In this document: in pieces, positions 36,206 to 45,673 of the stretch | Layout of the letters: each line of letters starts with the position of its first letter | How positions within the stretch are numbered: the stretch's first letter is position 1 | Assembly (NCBI RefSeq): GCF_000422765.1 | Contig: NZ_AUGR01000006.1 | Span: 124,001 to 188,000 of the forward strand | Direction of reading: 5' to 3' | Source: Neptunomonas japonica DSM 18939 | Lineage (GTDB): Bacteria; Pseudomonadota; Gammaproteobacteria; Pseudomonadales; Balneatricaceae | DNA: 64,000 bases | Made by a program: the position numbers and the translations under genes | The notes under the pieces: generated by a model | Told to the model about the DNA's origin: nothing | The model's input: the letters and a program-made list of their open reading frames with translations, nothing else | The model's database searches: none

Positions 36206-37231
36206 TTATTTAACTGCGCGAGCAGCAGCTAACCAGCTGTCATAACTATCTTGATGAGCCGCAATCCATTCTTGTGCGTGGCGCTTAATGTCTTTCATGG
36301 ATTTTTCACCATTTTGCATTTTTAGGTTCTGTGCACTTTCATCGCTGGCACTGATCTGCACTAAAGATAAGAATTTAGTCGCTGCAGGATTTTCTTCAGC
36401 AAACTCTTTGTTCAGAACTGACTGGATTTGATCGACAGCGAAGCCCAGATTTTTACCATTGAAGCTGGTATTGGCGTCGTTGTTGCCATCTGGTAGGTCT
36501 GTATGTGGTACTTCAAGCCAAACCACGTCTTTATTTTCAACCAGCACGCCAGCAATCCACTGTGGTACCCATGTGTAATAAAGAATTGATTGCCCTTCCT
36601 TGTAACGAGTAATGGTATCTGCCATCAGTGCGAAGTAAGATCCACGGTTATGGCTAACAGTGTCTTCTAAACCATAAGCTTTCATATGATGATCGATCAC
36701 TAGCTCACAACCCCAGCCTGGATTACAACCGGTTAGATCTGCTTTGCCGTCGTTATCCGCATCAAATAGCTTGGCAATCTCAGGCTTTTTCAGGTCGGTA
36801 ATTTGAGTGATGTTGTACTTATCAGCGGTTTTCTTATCGATTAAGTAACCCTGCAATACTCCCGGGATAACGTCACCTGCTTTAACCAGAGTCTCGTCGC
36901 CGCCAGCTTTTTTATAGAAGGTTTTATGAAGCTCTTCCCACGCGTGAACACTGAAATCGGCATCTCCATAAGAAAGTGCCAACATCATGGTGGCATATTC
37001 AGTTTCTTTAGGCTCTTCAACTTCGTAGCCTAGCGCTTCCAAACCTGCGATCGCAATCTCGCCGCGAAAACGTTCTTCAGCAATGGTCGGGAAAATAGGC
37101 GTGATTTCTACGCCTTTACCCGGCATTGCTTCAGCAGAAGCGGTGCTTGTCATGGTTAGGGCTGTTATAGATGCCGCCGCAGTTAGTTTAAAAATAGTCT
37201 TAGACAGTTCTTTTAAGCGTGATTGCATCAT
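36206..37231 (-). CDS. proX: Betaine ABC transporter substrate-binding protein (ProX-like)
   Basis: 341 residues. A Sec signal peptide (about 1-32, ending STASA) precedes a type-F periplasmic binding protein. It has the ProX hallmarks HAWEEL, the GCNPGWGCE loop and YYTWVPQWIAGVL, the last containing the tryptophans that box the quaternary ammonium group in E. coli ProX. GAGGAAC upstream supports the start; a second ATG follows immediately. It delivers glycine or proline betaine to ProWV. The gene is last in the operon, which is also seen in E. coli proVWX. Confidence 0.93.
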   Translation of the reverse strand: MMQSRLKELSKTIFKLTAAASITALTMTSTASAEAMPGKGVEITPIFPTIAEERFRGEIAIAGLEALGYEVEEPKETEYATMMLALSYGDADFSVHAWEELHKTFYKKAGGDETLVKAGDVIPGVLQGYLIDKKTADKYNITQITDLKKPEIAKLFDADNDGKADLTGCNPGWGCELVIDHHMKAYGLEDTVSHNRGSYFALMADTITRYKEGQSILYYTWVPQWIAGVLVENKDVVWLEVPHTDLPDGNNDANTSFNGKNLGFAVDQIQSVLNKEFAEENPAATKFLSLVQISASDESAQNLKMQNGEKSMKDIKRHAQEWIAAHQDSYDSWLAAARAVK

Positions 37232-37304
37232 CGCTAGTTCCTCATTGTGTTTATTTTTAGTGAGTGTTTTAAAGTGCTACTTTTTATCTATTCAATTGCC
37301 TTAC

Positions 37305-38240
37305 TTATTTAGATTGCATGGTGCGATAGCTGCGTACTAAAAACCCAACCGGACCTGTTTCGTACCAATGAAGTGTGTTGCTCACACCTGCACGCTCGCC
37401 CATGGCTTGAGTCAGACGGTCAAGAAATATTGCCAACAGCACTAGGCCAACGCCACCTACCGTCGCAAGCCCCATGTCTAAGCGCCCGATACCGCGTAAT
37501 ACCATCTGTCCTAAACCACCCACAGCGATCATTGACGCAATGACAACCATCGATAGTGAAAGCATAAGAGTTTGGTTTACACCGGCCATAATGGTGGGTG
37601 TTGCCAGCGGTAATTGAACCTTAAGCAGCATCTGACGAGGGGTGCAGCCAAAAGCCCGTGCCGCTTCGATTTTGTCTGCGGGCACTTGGCGAATCCCTAA
37701 ATTGGTTAGCCGTACAAGGGGTGGCAGGGCGAAAATAATGGTGACCAGAACGCCAGGAACGTTACCGATTCCAAACAGCATAACGACAGGCACTAGATAG
37801 ACGAATGCAGGCAGTGTCTGCATGGCATCTAGAACCGGGCGAACGACCCGTTCTATTCGATCGCTACGAGCGGAAAGAATACCCAAAGGGATGCCAAATA
37901 CGACACAGAAAAACAGTGCAGTCAGAACAAGAGACAGTGTTGTCATCGATTCAGACCAGACTCCAATTAAGCCGAGGAAGGTCAGTGTGATGAAACAGAA
38001 AACTCCCATTTTCTTACCTGCTAACTGCCAGCCCATTAACGATGATAGGATGATGCCGATAGAGGGAGGAATTGATTGCAGGACTGTTTCTGACAGGTCT
38101 AGTACTTGGTCGATTGGCCAGCGGATTGCACGGAAGAAGCCGCGGAAGTTCTGCACCAAGTAATTAAGTATGCTTTCTACCCATTCTCCCAGTGGAATGC
38201 TGAGATACTGAAAAGGATCTAACAGGCTAAATTCAGACAT
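37305..38240 (-). CDS. proW: Betaine ABC transporter permease (ProW-like)
   Basis: 311 residues. A non-membrane N-terminal part (about 1-50, including [14 protein letters not shown]) is followed by six helices, and the BPD_transp_1 motif for contact with the ATPase lies in [21 protein letters not shown]. The usual [21 protein letters not shown] segment is present. The arrangement is the same as E. coli ProW, though the N-terminal extension is shorter. It sits between proV and proX. Confidence 0.93.
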   Translation of the reverse strand: MSEFSLLDPFQYLSIPLGEWVESILNYLVQNFRGFFRAIRWPIDQVLDLSETVLQSIPPSIGIILSSLMGWQLAGKKMGVFCFITLTFLGLIGVWSESMTTLSLVLTALFFCVVFGIPLGILSARSDRIERVVRPVLDAMQTLPAFVYLVPVVMLFGIGNVPGVLVTIIFALPPLVRLTNLGIRQVPADKIEAARAFGCTPRQMLLKVQLPLATPTIMAGVNQTLMLSLSMVVIASMIAVGGLGQMVLRGIGRLDMGLATVGGVGLVLLAIFLDRLTQAMGERAGVSNTLHWYETGPVGFLVRSYRTMQSK

Positions 38241-38272
38241 TATAATTTACCTTAGTATTATTATTCTTTAAC

Positions 38273-39448
38273 TCAGTTATGGCTTAGCGTTTTCAGCATC
38301 AATTCTTTGGATATAACACCGCAAAAGGTGCCATTGCGTTCTATGACAGGGACTGGGTATTCAGAGCTAGCAACTTGCTTTACAACATCGCTAATCATGT
38401 CGTCACTGTAAACTGAATGATGCTGGTCGAATTGTTGCTCTATTAATGAGCTGGCGCTTGCTTGTGCATCAATAGAGACAAGCGGAACCACACCTTGCAG
38501 CTTATCGCTGTTATCCAGCAGGTAGCCAAATTGGTTGTTTGTCGGGTCAAAAGGTTGAACTGAACCGTTAATGCGAATTTTGCAGGCGCTTTTCTCGCAA
38601 GCAATATCACCAGCTTTAAGGATCTTGCTGACATCAACGCCTTTAAAGAAAGTTTCGACATACTCATCGGCAGGGTTGAGCATAATCTCTTTTGGTGTGC
38701 CAATCTGAACAACACGTCCGCCCTCCATAATGGCAATACGGTCGCCAATACGAATCGCTTCATCTAAATCGTGTGAGATAAAGACAATAGTGCGAGCCTG
38801 CTCCTGCTGTAGGCGAATCAGCTCTCCCTGCATCTCATGGCGGATTAAAGGATCGAGAGCTGAGAAGGCTTCATCCATTAGCAAGATAGTTGGGTCGTTG
38901 GTGAGCGCTCTAGCTAGCCCGACGCGTTGCTGCATTCCGCCGGATAGCTGGTGAGGATAACTGTCGCCATGCTCTCCCAATCCCACTTGTTGTAGCGCCT
39001 CTTGTGCTCTTAAGTTACGTTCTTTCTTTTCGACGCCGGATACTTCTAAGCCGAATGCTGCGTTTTCTATAACTGACATATGTGGCATGAGAGCAAAGGA
39101 CTGAAACACCATGCTCATCTCTTTACGGCGTACATCCAGCAGTTCAGCATCCCCAAGTACGGTAATGTCTTTGCCATTGAGTTCGATGCTGCCAGCAGTT
39201 GGCTCTATAAGACGGTTCAGCAGGCGAACCATCGTGGATTTTCCAGAGCCGGATAGCCCCATGATAACGAAAATTTCACCTTTCTTAACAGTAAAACTGG
39301 CATCAAAAACACCGACGGTCTGACCGGTTCTTTCAAAGATTTCATCTTTATTTGCGCCGTTTCGCAACATCTTCATCGCAGTCTCTGGCTGTTCGCCAAA
39401 TACTTTGTAGACGTTTTTAATCGACAGAATATCTGTGCTGTCTGTCAT
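38273..39448 (-). CDS. proV: Betaine ABC transporter ATP-binding subunit (ProV-like)
   Basis: 391 residues. Walker A GLSGSGKST at 64-72, signature LSGGMQQRV, Walker B ILLMDEAFSALDP and H-loop FISHDLDEA are all intact. The N-terminal KNVYKVFGEQPETAMKML is typical of ProV, and residues from about 275 are a CBS-domain pair, which in ProV/OpuA senses ionic strength or other cues. First gene of proVWX. The strand and setting beside a betaine demethylase suggest catabolic uptake rather than only osmoprotection. Confidence 0.94.
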   Translation of the reverse strand: MTDSTDILSIKNVYKVFGEQPETAMKMLRNGANKDEIFERTGQTVGVFDASFTVKKGEIFVIMGLSGSGKSTMVRLLNRLIEPTAGSIELNGKDITVLGDAELLDVRRKEMSMVFQSFALMPHMSVIENAAFGLEVSGVEKKERNLRAQEALQQVGLGEHGDSYPHQLSGGMQQRVGLARALTNDPTILLMDEAFSALDPLIRHEMQGELIRLQQEQARTIVFISHDLDEAIRIGDRIAIMEGGRVVQIGTPKEIMLNPADEYVETFFKGVDVSKILKAGDIACEKSACKIRINGSVQPFDPTNNQFGYLLDNSDKLQGVVPLVSIDAQASASSLIEQQFDQHHSVYSDDMISDVVKQVASSEYPVPVIERNGTFCGVISKELMLKTLSHN

Positions 39449-39680
39449 GCTACCCTCTGCATTTTTATGATTATTATTGAAGTCTATCGTGGTGACAGTC
39501 GTGCCATATCACAACAATATAAGTTTTCTCATGACTGTTGGTATGCCTATTAAGTTAAGTTCTTTGCTCGAAAGCGTCCAACGACATATTTAGCGTAAAA
39601 ACCATAACTTGTGGTTATTATTAATATGGCTGCGCAACCTACATCTCTCTTTAATAACCTCGGATGCTCATGAAATTGGT

Positions 39681-40565
39681 TTAGGGCGAATGATTAGCGC
39701 AGTTCCTAGAAAGCACAAAAGCAGCGATCAGGACCATCACTCCCCCTAAATAGGCTGATAAATTGAGCTGTTCCCCAATAAGAGATACTGCAATGAGAAC
39801 CGCCACTATCGGTTCTAGAGTAGAAAGCGTTGATGCACTAGCAGCGCCAATGAGTGGCGAGCCGCTAATAAAAGTAGCGATGGGAAGAATGGTGGCAAAC
39901 AATGCCAGCCCCAATGTAGCACTCCAGCCGCTTATCGACTGTGGCAGGTGAATGTGCTCGAGTAGACTGGCTATACTTAATGTTAGGACGCATCCGAACA
40001 ATATTGAGCATGCTGAAGCTAACGGGTTTTCAGGCTTTGCGTTGTGAGAACCATAAATAATAGCGGCGCCATAGCTGATGGCGGCAAAAAGAGCCCAGAG
40101 GATACCATTCAAGTCGCCTCTAAACTCAATGCCTGCAGCCAGCATCACACCTGACATTGCTAATGTCATGCTTATCAGTCGTCCTGCTGTGGCGCTCTCT
40201 TTGAGAAATAATATTGAGTAGAGAGTGACAAAGGCAGGGAAAGAAAACATCAGAATCACTGCTAAGCTAACAGACGTTGAATGGCTAGCGTTGTAATACC
40301 CCAATGCGGCACAGGCATAACCAACACCAATTAACATGCTTTGCAGGAATGGTTTTTTTCTTGGCAAGCGAATTTTCTTAATTTTCAACCAACCCAGTAT
40401 TAAAAGTGCCGCGATTAAAAAACGCGATATGAGCAACCCTACGGGGTTGGCACCATCGTTGTAGGCGAAGTGAGAGAAGAGTGGTTGCAGGCCGTAACTA
40501 ATGGCGGCAATCATCACTAAAATAAAACCCTTGCGATAGTCACGCAGATAGCATTGTTTCTGCAT
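39681..40565 (-). CDS. EamA-family transporter
   Basis: 294 residues from the ATG at 40565 (AGGA eight bases upstream); the frame opens further up at TTG. About ten transmembrane helices form two EamA repeats (MIAAISYGLQPLFSHFAY and GILWALFAAISYGAAIIYGS). Inner membrane carrier of unknown substrate; in catabolic clusters such proteins can export or import amino-acid-like molecules. Its start lies just beyond the terminator of the Rieske gene, so it has its own transcription signals or limited read-through. Confidence 0.82.
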   Translation of the reverse strand: MQKQCYLRDYRKGFILVMIAAISYGLQPLFSHFAYNDGANPVGLLISRFLIAALLILGWLKIKKIRLPRKKPFLQSMLIGVGYACAALGYYNASHSTSVSLAVILMFSFPAFVTLYSILFLKESATAGRLISMTLAMSGVMLAAGIEFRGDLNGILWALFAAISYGAAIIYGSHNAKPENPLASACSILFGCVLTLSIASLLEHIHLPQSISGWSATLGLALFATILPIATFISGSPLIGAASASTLSTLEPIVAVLIAVSLIGEQLNLSAYLGGVMVLIAAFVLSRNCANHSP

Positions 40566-40594
40566 TGAATGGTCCTGATAATAGGAGGAAGTGC

Positions 40595-40631
40595 ACAAAA
40601 AAGCCTCTGCATGCAGGGCAGGCAGAGGCTT
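40595..40631 (-). terminator. Rho-independent terminator of the Rieske oxygenase gene
   Basis: AAGCCTCTGC at 40601-40610 pairs with GCAGAGGCTT at 40622-40631; on the minus strand a run of six T follows. It is 15 bases after the stop codon of the oxygenase gene. Confidence 0.88.
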
Positions 40632-40645
40632 AAGAGAGGAAAGCT

Positions 40646-41857
40646 TTAGTCGTTAAGCTTTTGTTTCATGGTATCGCAGTACCAGTCTACAAACTGACAT
40701 ACACCGTTCTCAGCGATATCAGAAAATGGCCCTGGAATATATGAGGGCGAGCTGACCCCGCGGAATGTTTCTTCAACCAGTCTCTTGTCTTGGTCGTTAG
40801 TTGCTAGCCAAACTTTAGTGAGATTGTCTAGATCATAGTCGACACCTTCAATCGCATCTTTGGGCACTAGCCATTTAGTTGTTACGAGTGTTTGTCCCGA
40901 GTTGAGAGGCAGTACGCGAAAGCTCAGGGCAAAGTCACCAAGGAAGTGGTTCCAAGTGGATGGGTAGTTGAAATAAAGAAGGGCGCCAATGTCTTTAACA
41001 TCGGTATTATCGAGTCGGCCGTTAACAGCGGGCTGCCCATCCATTGTATAGCTGACCGCTTTAGCAGACAGCGGGATCCGTGTCATACGGTACTGGCCAT
41101 TTGTATCCATTACTAAACGGCTCGGTAATCCTGCTGCTTCGCATTTATCCCAATGTGCTACCAGTTCTGGATCATCATCGCCTCCAACGCCGGCAACCGA
41201 GAGATTTTCGACAAATGAATTGAGCAGTTCAGGATGATTGGCGTCGCAGTGGTAGCACTCACGGTTGTTTTCAAAAACCAGTTTCCAGTTTCCGTCTTCT
41301 ACTAAATTTGCTTCATGAGCTACTTTGCTGTTTTCAAGGTTATGCGGAGCGATAAACGGGCTTACATCTTTGCGGAATTGCTCAAAATCTGGCGCCTGCT
41401 CAGCGACACAAATGTATATGTAGCTATTAACGACTTCGCAATGTACGGGCATCAATCCATGGGCATCGTTGTTGAACTTCTCACCCATGTTACCAGCGAA
41501 CAATAGTTTGCCGTCTAGGCCAAAAGTCCATTTATGGTACGGGCAAACCAGTTTGGCTGTTTTCCCTTTAGCTTCTGAGCAAACGCGAGAGCCGCGGTGA
41601 CGGCAAGCGTTATGAAATGCTCTGACATTACCGGCGTCATCGCAAACGATAACTACGGGATAGTCACCCACTTGAATCGTCATGTATTGGCCGGCTTTTT
41701 CTATCTCGATAGTATGGCCGGCAAAAATCCACTCTTTGTGCCAGATCTGTTCCAGGTCTTGTTGGTACACATCTTCGTCGCGATAAATTTCCCGTGTCAG
41801 GGCGTGGCGCGGTTTACGCTGATTGATCAGCTCCAGAGTTTTAATTTTGCTGGTCAT
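40646..41857 (-). CDS. Rieske oxygenase, betaine demethylase alpha subunit (GbcA/Stc2/HpbB-like)
   Basis: 403 residues. The Rieske 2Fe-2S ligands are C85-x-H87 (CRHRGS) and C105-x2-H108 (CPYHKW). The mononuclear iron site is in FENNRECYHCDANHPEL, with H203 and H208 and a Glu at 200 as the bridging acid; this block is distinctive of the glycine betaine, stachydrine and carnitine oxygenase group. The product is the N-demethylated amine plus formaldehyde, with electrons from the reductase at 50851. In the hydroxyproline-betaine pathway this is the first demethylation. The substrate could also be glycine betaine or proline betaine. It is divergent from a LysR gene with a palindrome between. Confidence 0.9.
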   Translation of the reverse strand: MTSKIKTLELINQRKPRHALTREIYRDEDVYQQDLEQIWHKEWIFAGHTIEIEKAGQYMTIQVGDYPVVIVCDDAGNVRAFHNACRHRGSRVCSEAKGKTAKLVCPYHKWTFGLDGKLLFAGNMGEKFNNDAHGLMPVHCEVVNSYIYICVAEQAPDFEQFRKDVSPFIAPHNLENSKVAHEANLVEDGNWKLVFENNRECYHCDANHPELLNSFVENLSVAGVGGDDDPELVAHWDKCEAAGLPSRLVMDTNGQYRMTRIPLSAKAVSYTMDGQPAVNGRLDNTDVKDIGALLYFNYPSTWNHFLGDFALSFRVLPLNSGQTLVTTKWLVPKDAIEGVDYDLDNLTKVWLATNDQDKRLVEETFRGVSSPSYIPGPFSDIAENGVCQFVDWYCDTMKQKLND

Positions 41858-42029
41858 TGTGGTGCTCCCAAAACGCTACGCTGCTGTAGTCGCTGTTATT
41901 GTTATGCTTATACTGGTCTCGGCAGGTATATTGGCACTATAGTGTTTTCTCACAGTGCAGTGTGTAACTAAAATACCTGCTGACGTTGTTAGTCATTGTT
42001 GTGTCGTTGTCAGTGGCGCCAACACAGCA

Positions 42030-42048
42030 TGTAAGGGTATAACTTACA
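42030..42048. promoter_or_regulatory. Candidate LysR operator between Rieske and LysR genes
   Basis: TGTAAG at 42030-42035 and CTTACA at 42043-42048 form a perfect inverted repeat with a 7-base spacer, in the 285-base gap between divergent genes. It lies 95 bases from the LysR start and about 175 bases upstream of the oxygenase start. Confidence 0.5.
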
Positions 42049-42142
42049 AAATGTAGGCCTACCCAGATTTGAAATTTAGTGTATGGCTGGGGTTGAAACC
42101 GGTAAAGCGACTTTTTATTTAGAGAATTGAATACCTGAAGTT

Positions 42143-43147
42143 ATGGTTAAACATGTAGAGCCTGATCAGATCTTAGTAAAAATGCCTTCACTCCGAGCGG
42201 TGAAGTCTTTTGTTGCAGCGGCAAAGTATCAAAATTTCACTCGTGCAGCAGAAGCTCTTTGTGTTACGCAAGCGGCTATTAGTCGCCAAATTAGAGAGCT
42301 TGAAGCGTCTTTAGGTGTTTCATTGTTTAAACGAGCTGGGCGCGCCGTTGAACTGACAGAGGCGGGTACCATCTTTTATGATGCCGCCTATTTGTCTTTC
42401 GTTAACATAGCGCAGGCTGCACAGCGAATTCAGAACAGTGATAAGCGCAAGCAAGAGTTAACTATCTGCTGTTCACCCGCATTCTCAGCTTTTTGGCTTT
42501 CGGCACGCTTACCCGGTTTTTTTGCTGCCAATCCGGACATTGATGTTAGTGTTGTGACGACGAATAACTTTCTTCAGATGGAGCCAGGAGTACACCCTGA
42601 TATTTTCATTAATAAGGTGAGTGATCCCAGAGAAGGGTATCATTCAATTCCGCTATTTTATGATCTTATCTATCCGGTTTGCTCGCCGCTTTATTTAAAG
42701 CAAAACCCAGAGATTAATGATCTAGAAGTGTTGCAAAATCAAACCCTGCTTAACCTCAGTCCTTATGGGCGTTCACAAATTGCGGAGCATGTAGATTGGG
42801 GCGTTTGGTTTAGCTCCCAAGGGATCGATATTGATATCGGCCTAGGTGGGGATCGTCATGTGTTCAATGCTAATGATTACAATATGCTGATTCAGATGGT
42901 GCTTAACCATCAAGGTGTGTGCCTAGGGTGGCATCAACTAGTATCTCCTATGATCGAACAAGGCTGGCTAGTACGTATTGGTGAAGCTGAGGCCGTTTAT
43001 CGGGAGAAGTCGCACTACCTTACTTATTCTGAAAGTCGCCAAGATAACGAGGCATTTCGTACGTTTAAGGAATGGTTCCTTGGCTGTATTGCTGATGAGC
43101 AAACCTCTGTCGTTCCGCTAGAAAAAATAGCTAAAGCAAGCAATTAG
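42143..43147 (+). CDS. LysR-family regulator, GcvA-like
   Basis: 334 residues. The helix-turn-helix SLRAVKSFVAAAKYQNFTRAA with VTQAAISRQIRELEASLG is typical of GcvA-type LysR proteins, many of which control amino-acid or amine catabolism. The ligand domain follows from about residue 105 (KQELTICCSPAFSAFWLSARL). It is divergent from the Rieske demethylase gene and probably regulates it. It resembles the LysR protein at 52057 (same subgroup, similar motif CVTQAA(I/V)SRQ(I/V)R), suggesting both serve the same island. Confidence 0.88.
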   Translation: MVKHVEPDQILVKMPSLRAVKSFVAAAKYQNFTRAAEALCVTQAAISRQIRELEASLGVSLFKRAGRAVELTEAGTIFYDAAYLSFVNIAQAAQRIQNSDKRKQELTICCSPAFSAFWLSARLPGFFAANPDIDVSVVTTNNFLQMEPGVHPDIFINKVSDPREGYHSIPLFYDLIYPVCSPLYLKQNPEINDLEVLQNQTLLNLSPYGRSQIAEHVDWGVWFSSQGIDIDIGLGGDRHVFNANDYNMLIQMVLNHQGVCLGWHQLVSPMIEQGWLVRIGEAEAVYREKSHYLTYSESRQDNEAFRTFKEWFLGCIADEQTSVVPLEKIAKASN

Positions 43148-43227
43148 ACCCTTTGAAATAAATTTCGGCTGTTCTTCTTTGCTTGCTTTCTCGTGGCTAG
43201 TTGTTAGGCCAATACTACCGTTCATAA

Positions 43228-44334
43228 TTAGCCGAAACTCATCAGTGCAGTCTCGGTTGTGTTGATGTGTGGTTCTATCCCAAGACCAAAACCGCTCGGC
43301 AAACTCAGTTGCCCCTGTTTCACCGAAAGGCCATTGTCCGGATCATAATGGCCGTCGATATAGGGCGCAGCAACCCAGACCCCATCACATAGCTGAGGCT
43401 GTATTGTTGCACCAAGCTGCAAGCAGGCGGAAGCAACCAGATCACCCCCCCAGCTGTCATCTGATGTTATGGGTAAACCGGCAACGTGGCATACATCACG
43501 GATAGTTCTCATTTTACTGATACCACCCACTCTGCTTTGCTTCATACCAAAGCCATCGGCGGCGTTGTCTGAAATAGCTCGTAACAGTGTGTTTAGATCT
43601 TCAATCACTTCATCCAGATAGAGCGGGCGGGCTATGTGCTGGCGAACCGCTAGGCATTGTTCGTATGTCTGACAGGGTTGCTCCATGACAAAGGCCAGCT
43701 CTTTACATGCAAGAGACAAGTTAATAGCATCACGCGGTAGTAGCCCACGGTTAGCATCGACGGCCAATGTGCTGCCTGTTGCTAAAACTTCTGAAACCTT
43801 ATGTACTGCGGCTATATCTTCTTGAAGCTCTCTGCCACCAACCTTGAGTTGAAGTCTGCGAAAGCCTTGTGCTTGTTTTTCTTTGGCAATCTCTGCTGCT
43901 TCATCCGGTGAGGTCAGTCCGATTGCATAATAGGAAGGTACCTTTTCCCGAATCGCTCCGCCTAATAAATCACAAATACGCACACCATAGGTTTTCCCGG
44001 CAATATCCCAGAGAGCCATATCAATGGCTGACTTTGCGTAGAGGCTACCGCACAGTGCTTGATTCATCACATCATACACACGGTCAATCAATAGAGGATT
44101 CATACCGATTAGGTGAGGGCAGATCTCTTGCAGCGCAGCGCGGCCTCCCAACATATGTTGTGGTTGGTAGGCAGGCCCAAGTGGGCAGAACTCGCCATAG
44201 CCAATCAAACCGCTATCAGTGGTTATTCTAACGATAGTTGAATCAAGCGTTGTTAACTCTTGAAGGGCCATTTTATAGGGCTTACCCTTAATAGGTAATG
44301 GCCGATGAAAGACAGAGATCTCAACGATTTTCAT
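43228..44334 (-). CDS. hpbD: Hydroxyproline-betaine/proline-betaine 2-epimerase (enolase superfamily)
   Basis: 368 residues from the ATG at 44334 (AAGGAG upstream, start inside the end of the previous gene). Mandelate-racemase/muconate-lactonising-enzyme fold. The metal ligands are D193 in AVDANRG, E218 in FVMEQP and D241 in LYLDEV; general bases are K164 in LQLKVGG and K265 in GFGMKQSRVGG. The residues that hold the betaine in the characterised Pelagibaca HpbD, which I recall as Tyr56, Asp292 and Trp320, occur at the same numbers here (Y56 in GPAYQP, D292 in TSDDSW, W320 in CDGVW). It would invert C2 of trans-4-hydroxy-L-proline betaine or proline betaine. Translationally coupled to the gene at 44321. 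Confidence 0.85.
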   Translation of the reverse strand: MKIVEISVFHRPLPIKGKPYKMALQELTTLDSTIVRITTDSGLIGYGEFCPLGPAYQPQHMLGGRAALQEICPHLIGMNPLLIDRVYDVMNQALCGSLYAKSAIDMALWDIAGKTYGVRICDLLGGAIREKVPSYYAIGLTSPDEAAEIAKEKQAQGFRRLQLKVGGRELQEDIAAVHKVSEVLATGSTLAVDANRGLLPRDAINLSLACKELAFVMEQPCQTYEQCLAVRQHIARPLYLDEVIEDLNTLLRAISDNAADGFGMKQSRVGGISKMRTIRDVCHVAGLPITSDDSWGGDLVASACLQLGATIQPQLCDGVWVAAPYIDGHYDPDNGLSVKQGQLSLPSGFGLGIEPHINTTETALMSFG

Positions 44335-45439
44335 GCATATTCTCCTTAGGCGGTAGTAAGACCAGCTTGCCAATAAATTTCTTAGCCATAAAGTCTTGCT
44401 GAGCCTCTGTGATTTTTTGCAGTGGGTATTCATGTGCAACGAGAGGTTTTAATTCATCACGTTCAATATATTGGATCAAATTTTCGAAAACTGACCGGGG
44501 TTGGTAAGTACAGCCAAAAAAGCTTAAATCTTTAAGGTATAACGTTCTTACATCTAACTCGACTATTGGGCCTGCTATTGCGCCTGCTACCGTATAGCGT
44601 CCACCTCTGCGTAACAGGTCGAGTAGTTCCGCCCACTGATCTCCAGCGACGAGGTCAATCACGACATCCACTGAGTGATGCCCCAGAACATCCGTCATGC
44701 TTTCTCCTCGAGGGATGACTATGTCGGCGCCTAGTGCTTTAAGCTGTTCTACCTTTTCTGCGCCACAGATAGCAATGACTTTAGCATGACGCCGTTTAAC
44801 CAGTTGTACTGCAGCTGATCCAACACCACCCGATGCACCCGTAATGAGTACCGTTTCATTAGCTTTAACGCCAACTCTATCGATCATGTTTTCGGCAGTA
44901 GAGTAAGCGCATGGGAATGATGCTAGTTCAGCGTCAGTCAATGAGCTTTGTACCGCAAATGCCTCGCTTGCAGGGGTTTTGGTATATTGTGCAAACCCAC
45001 CATCACACTCAGACCCATAGGTAATGCAGCTGAACTCACCTTGTGAGGCTGCTGATTGAAGGTTACGTAACAGTACTCTTTCACCGATTCGACCAGGGTT
45101 TACTTGCTCACCAACAGCAACAATCTCGCCACAGCAATCAGCTCCTTGAATTCTTGGAAACTCAAGTGGGATACCAGACCAACTAGCGTCATCATCATCG
45201 GCTGTTTCAAATCCTTGTGCGGCGCCTGCATTGGTTTGTCCCGTTACGCCTTTTGAGTACCAGCCAATACGGGTATTGATATCAGTATTATTTACCGCGC
45301 TGGCGCCTACTCTGATCAGTACTTCTCCTTTATCTGGAGTTGGTACCGCTAAGTCAGTGCGGTATAGCAGTTTTTCAAGACCGCCGTGCCCTGTTAGAAC
45401 AACGCCTGTCATTTGATCCGGAATTTTATGGGTTGTCAT
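44321..45439 (-). CDS. Zinc-type (MDR) alcohol dehydrogenase/quinone oxidoreductase
   Basis: 372 residues from the ATG at 45439. The medium-chain dehydrogenase layout is clear: GroES-like N-terminal part with IQGADCCGEIVAVG, then the Rossmann motif VLITGASGGVGSAAVQLVKR. The catalytic zinc cysteine and histidine pattern of classical ADH is incomplete, so it may be a zinc-free NADPH:quinone oxidoreductase-type enzyme. The substrate is unknown. It overlaps the hpbD start by 14 bases, so both are made from one message; its role in the betaine pathway is therefore likely but not defined. Confidence 0.85.
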   Translation of the reverse strand: MTTHKIPDQMTGVVLTGHGGLEKLLYRTDLAVPTPDKGEVLIRVGASAVNNTDINTRIGWYSKGVTGQTNAGAAQGFETADDDDASWSGIPLEFPRIQGADCCGEIVAVGEQVNPGRIGERVLLRNLQSAASQGEFSCITYGSECDGGFAQYTKTPASEAFAVQSSLTDAELASFPCAYSTAENMIDRVGVKANETVLITGASGGVGSAAVQLVKRRHAKVIAICGAEKVEQLKALGADIVIPRGESMTDVLGHHSVDVVIDLVAGDQWAELLDLLRRGGRYTVAGAIAGPIVELDVRTLYLKDLSFFGCTYQPRSVFENLIQYIERDELKPLVAHEYPLQKITEAQQDFMAKKFIGKLVLLPPKENMHENR

Positions 45440-45673
45440 ATTACTTACCACGTCTTTATTGAGCGACGATCGCTCGTATGAATGATGAGACCCTAACTTG
45501 TGTTCATTTAACAGCGCGTATCAGGTCGTTACATTGGATATGTTGCCTATTACCCTAAAAAAAATGCATACTTCAAGCAAACTAAAAATAGTTAATCAGC
45601 AGTTTAGATTTATTGAATAACTAACGATGAGTTTACTTTTATAGACTCGCTAATTATCTGAGAAGGGTAGGCA

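Noticed and set aside
43163-43237. Inverted repeat TTTCGGCT/AGCCGAAA between a LysR gene and hpbD
   Set aside because: The arms are 60 bases apart and one lies in the hpbD stop region; not a convincing terminator.
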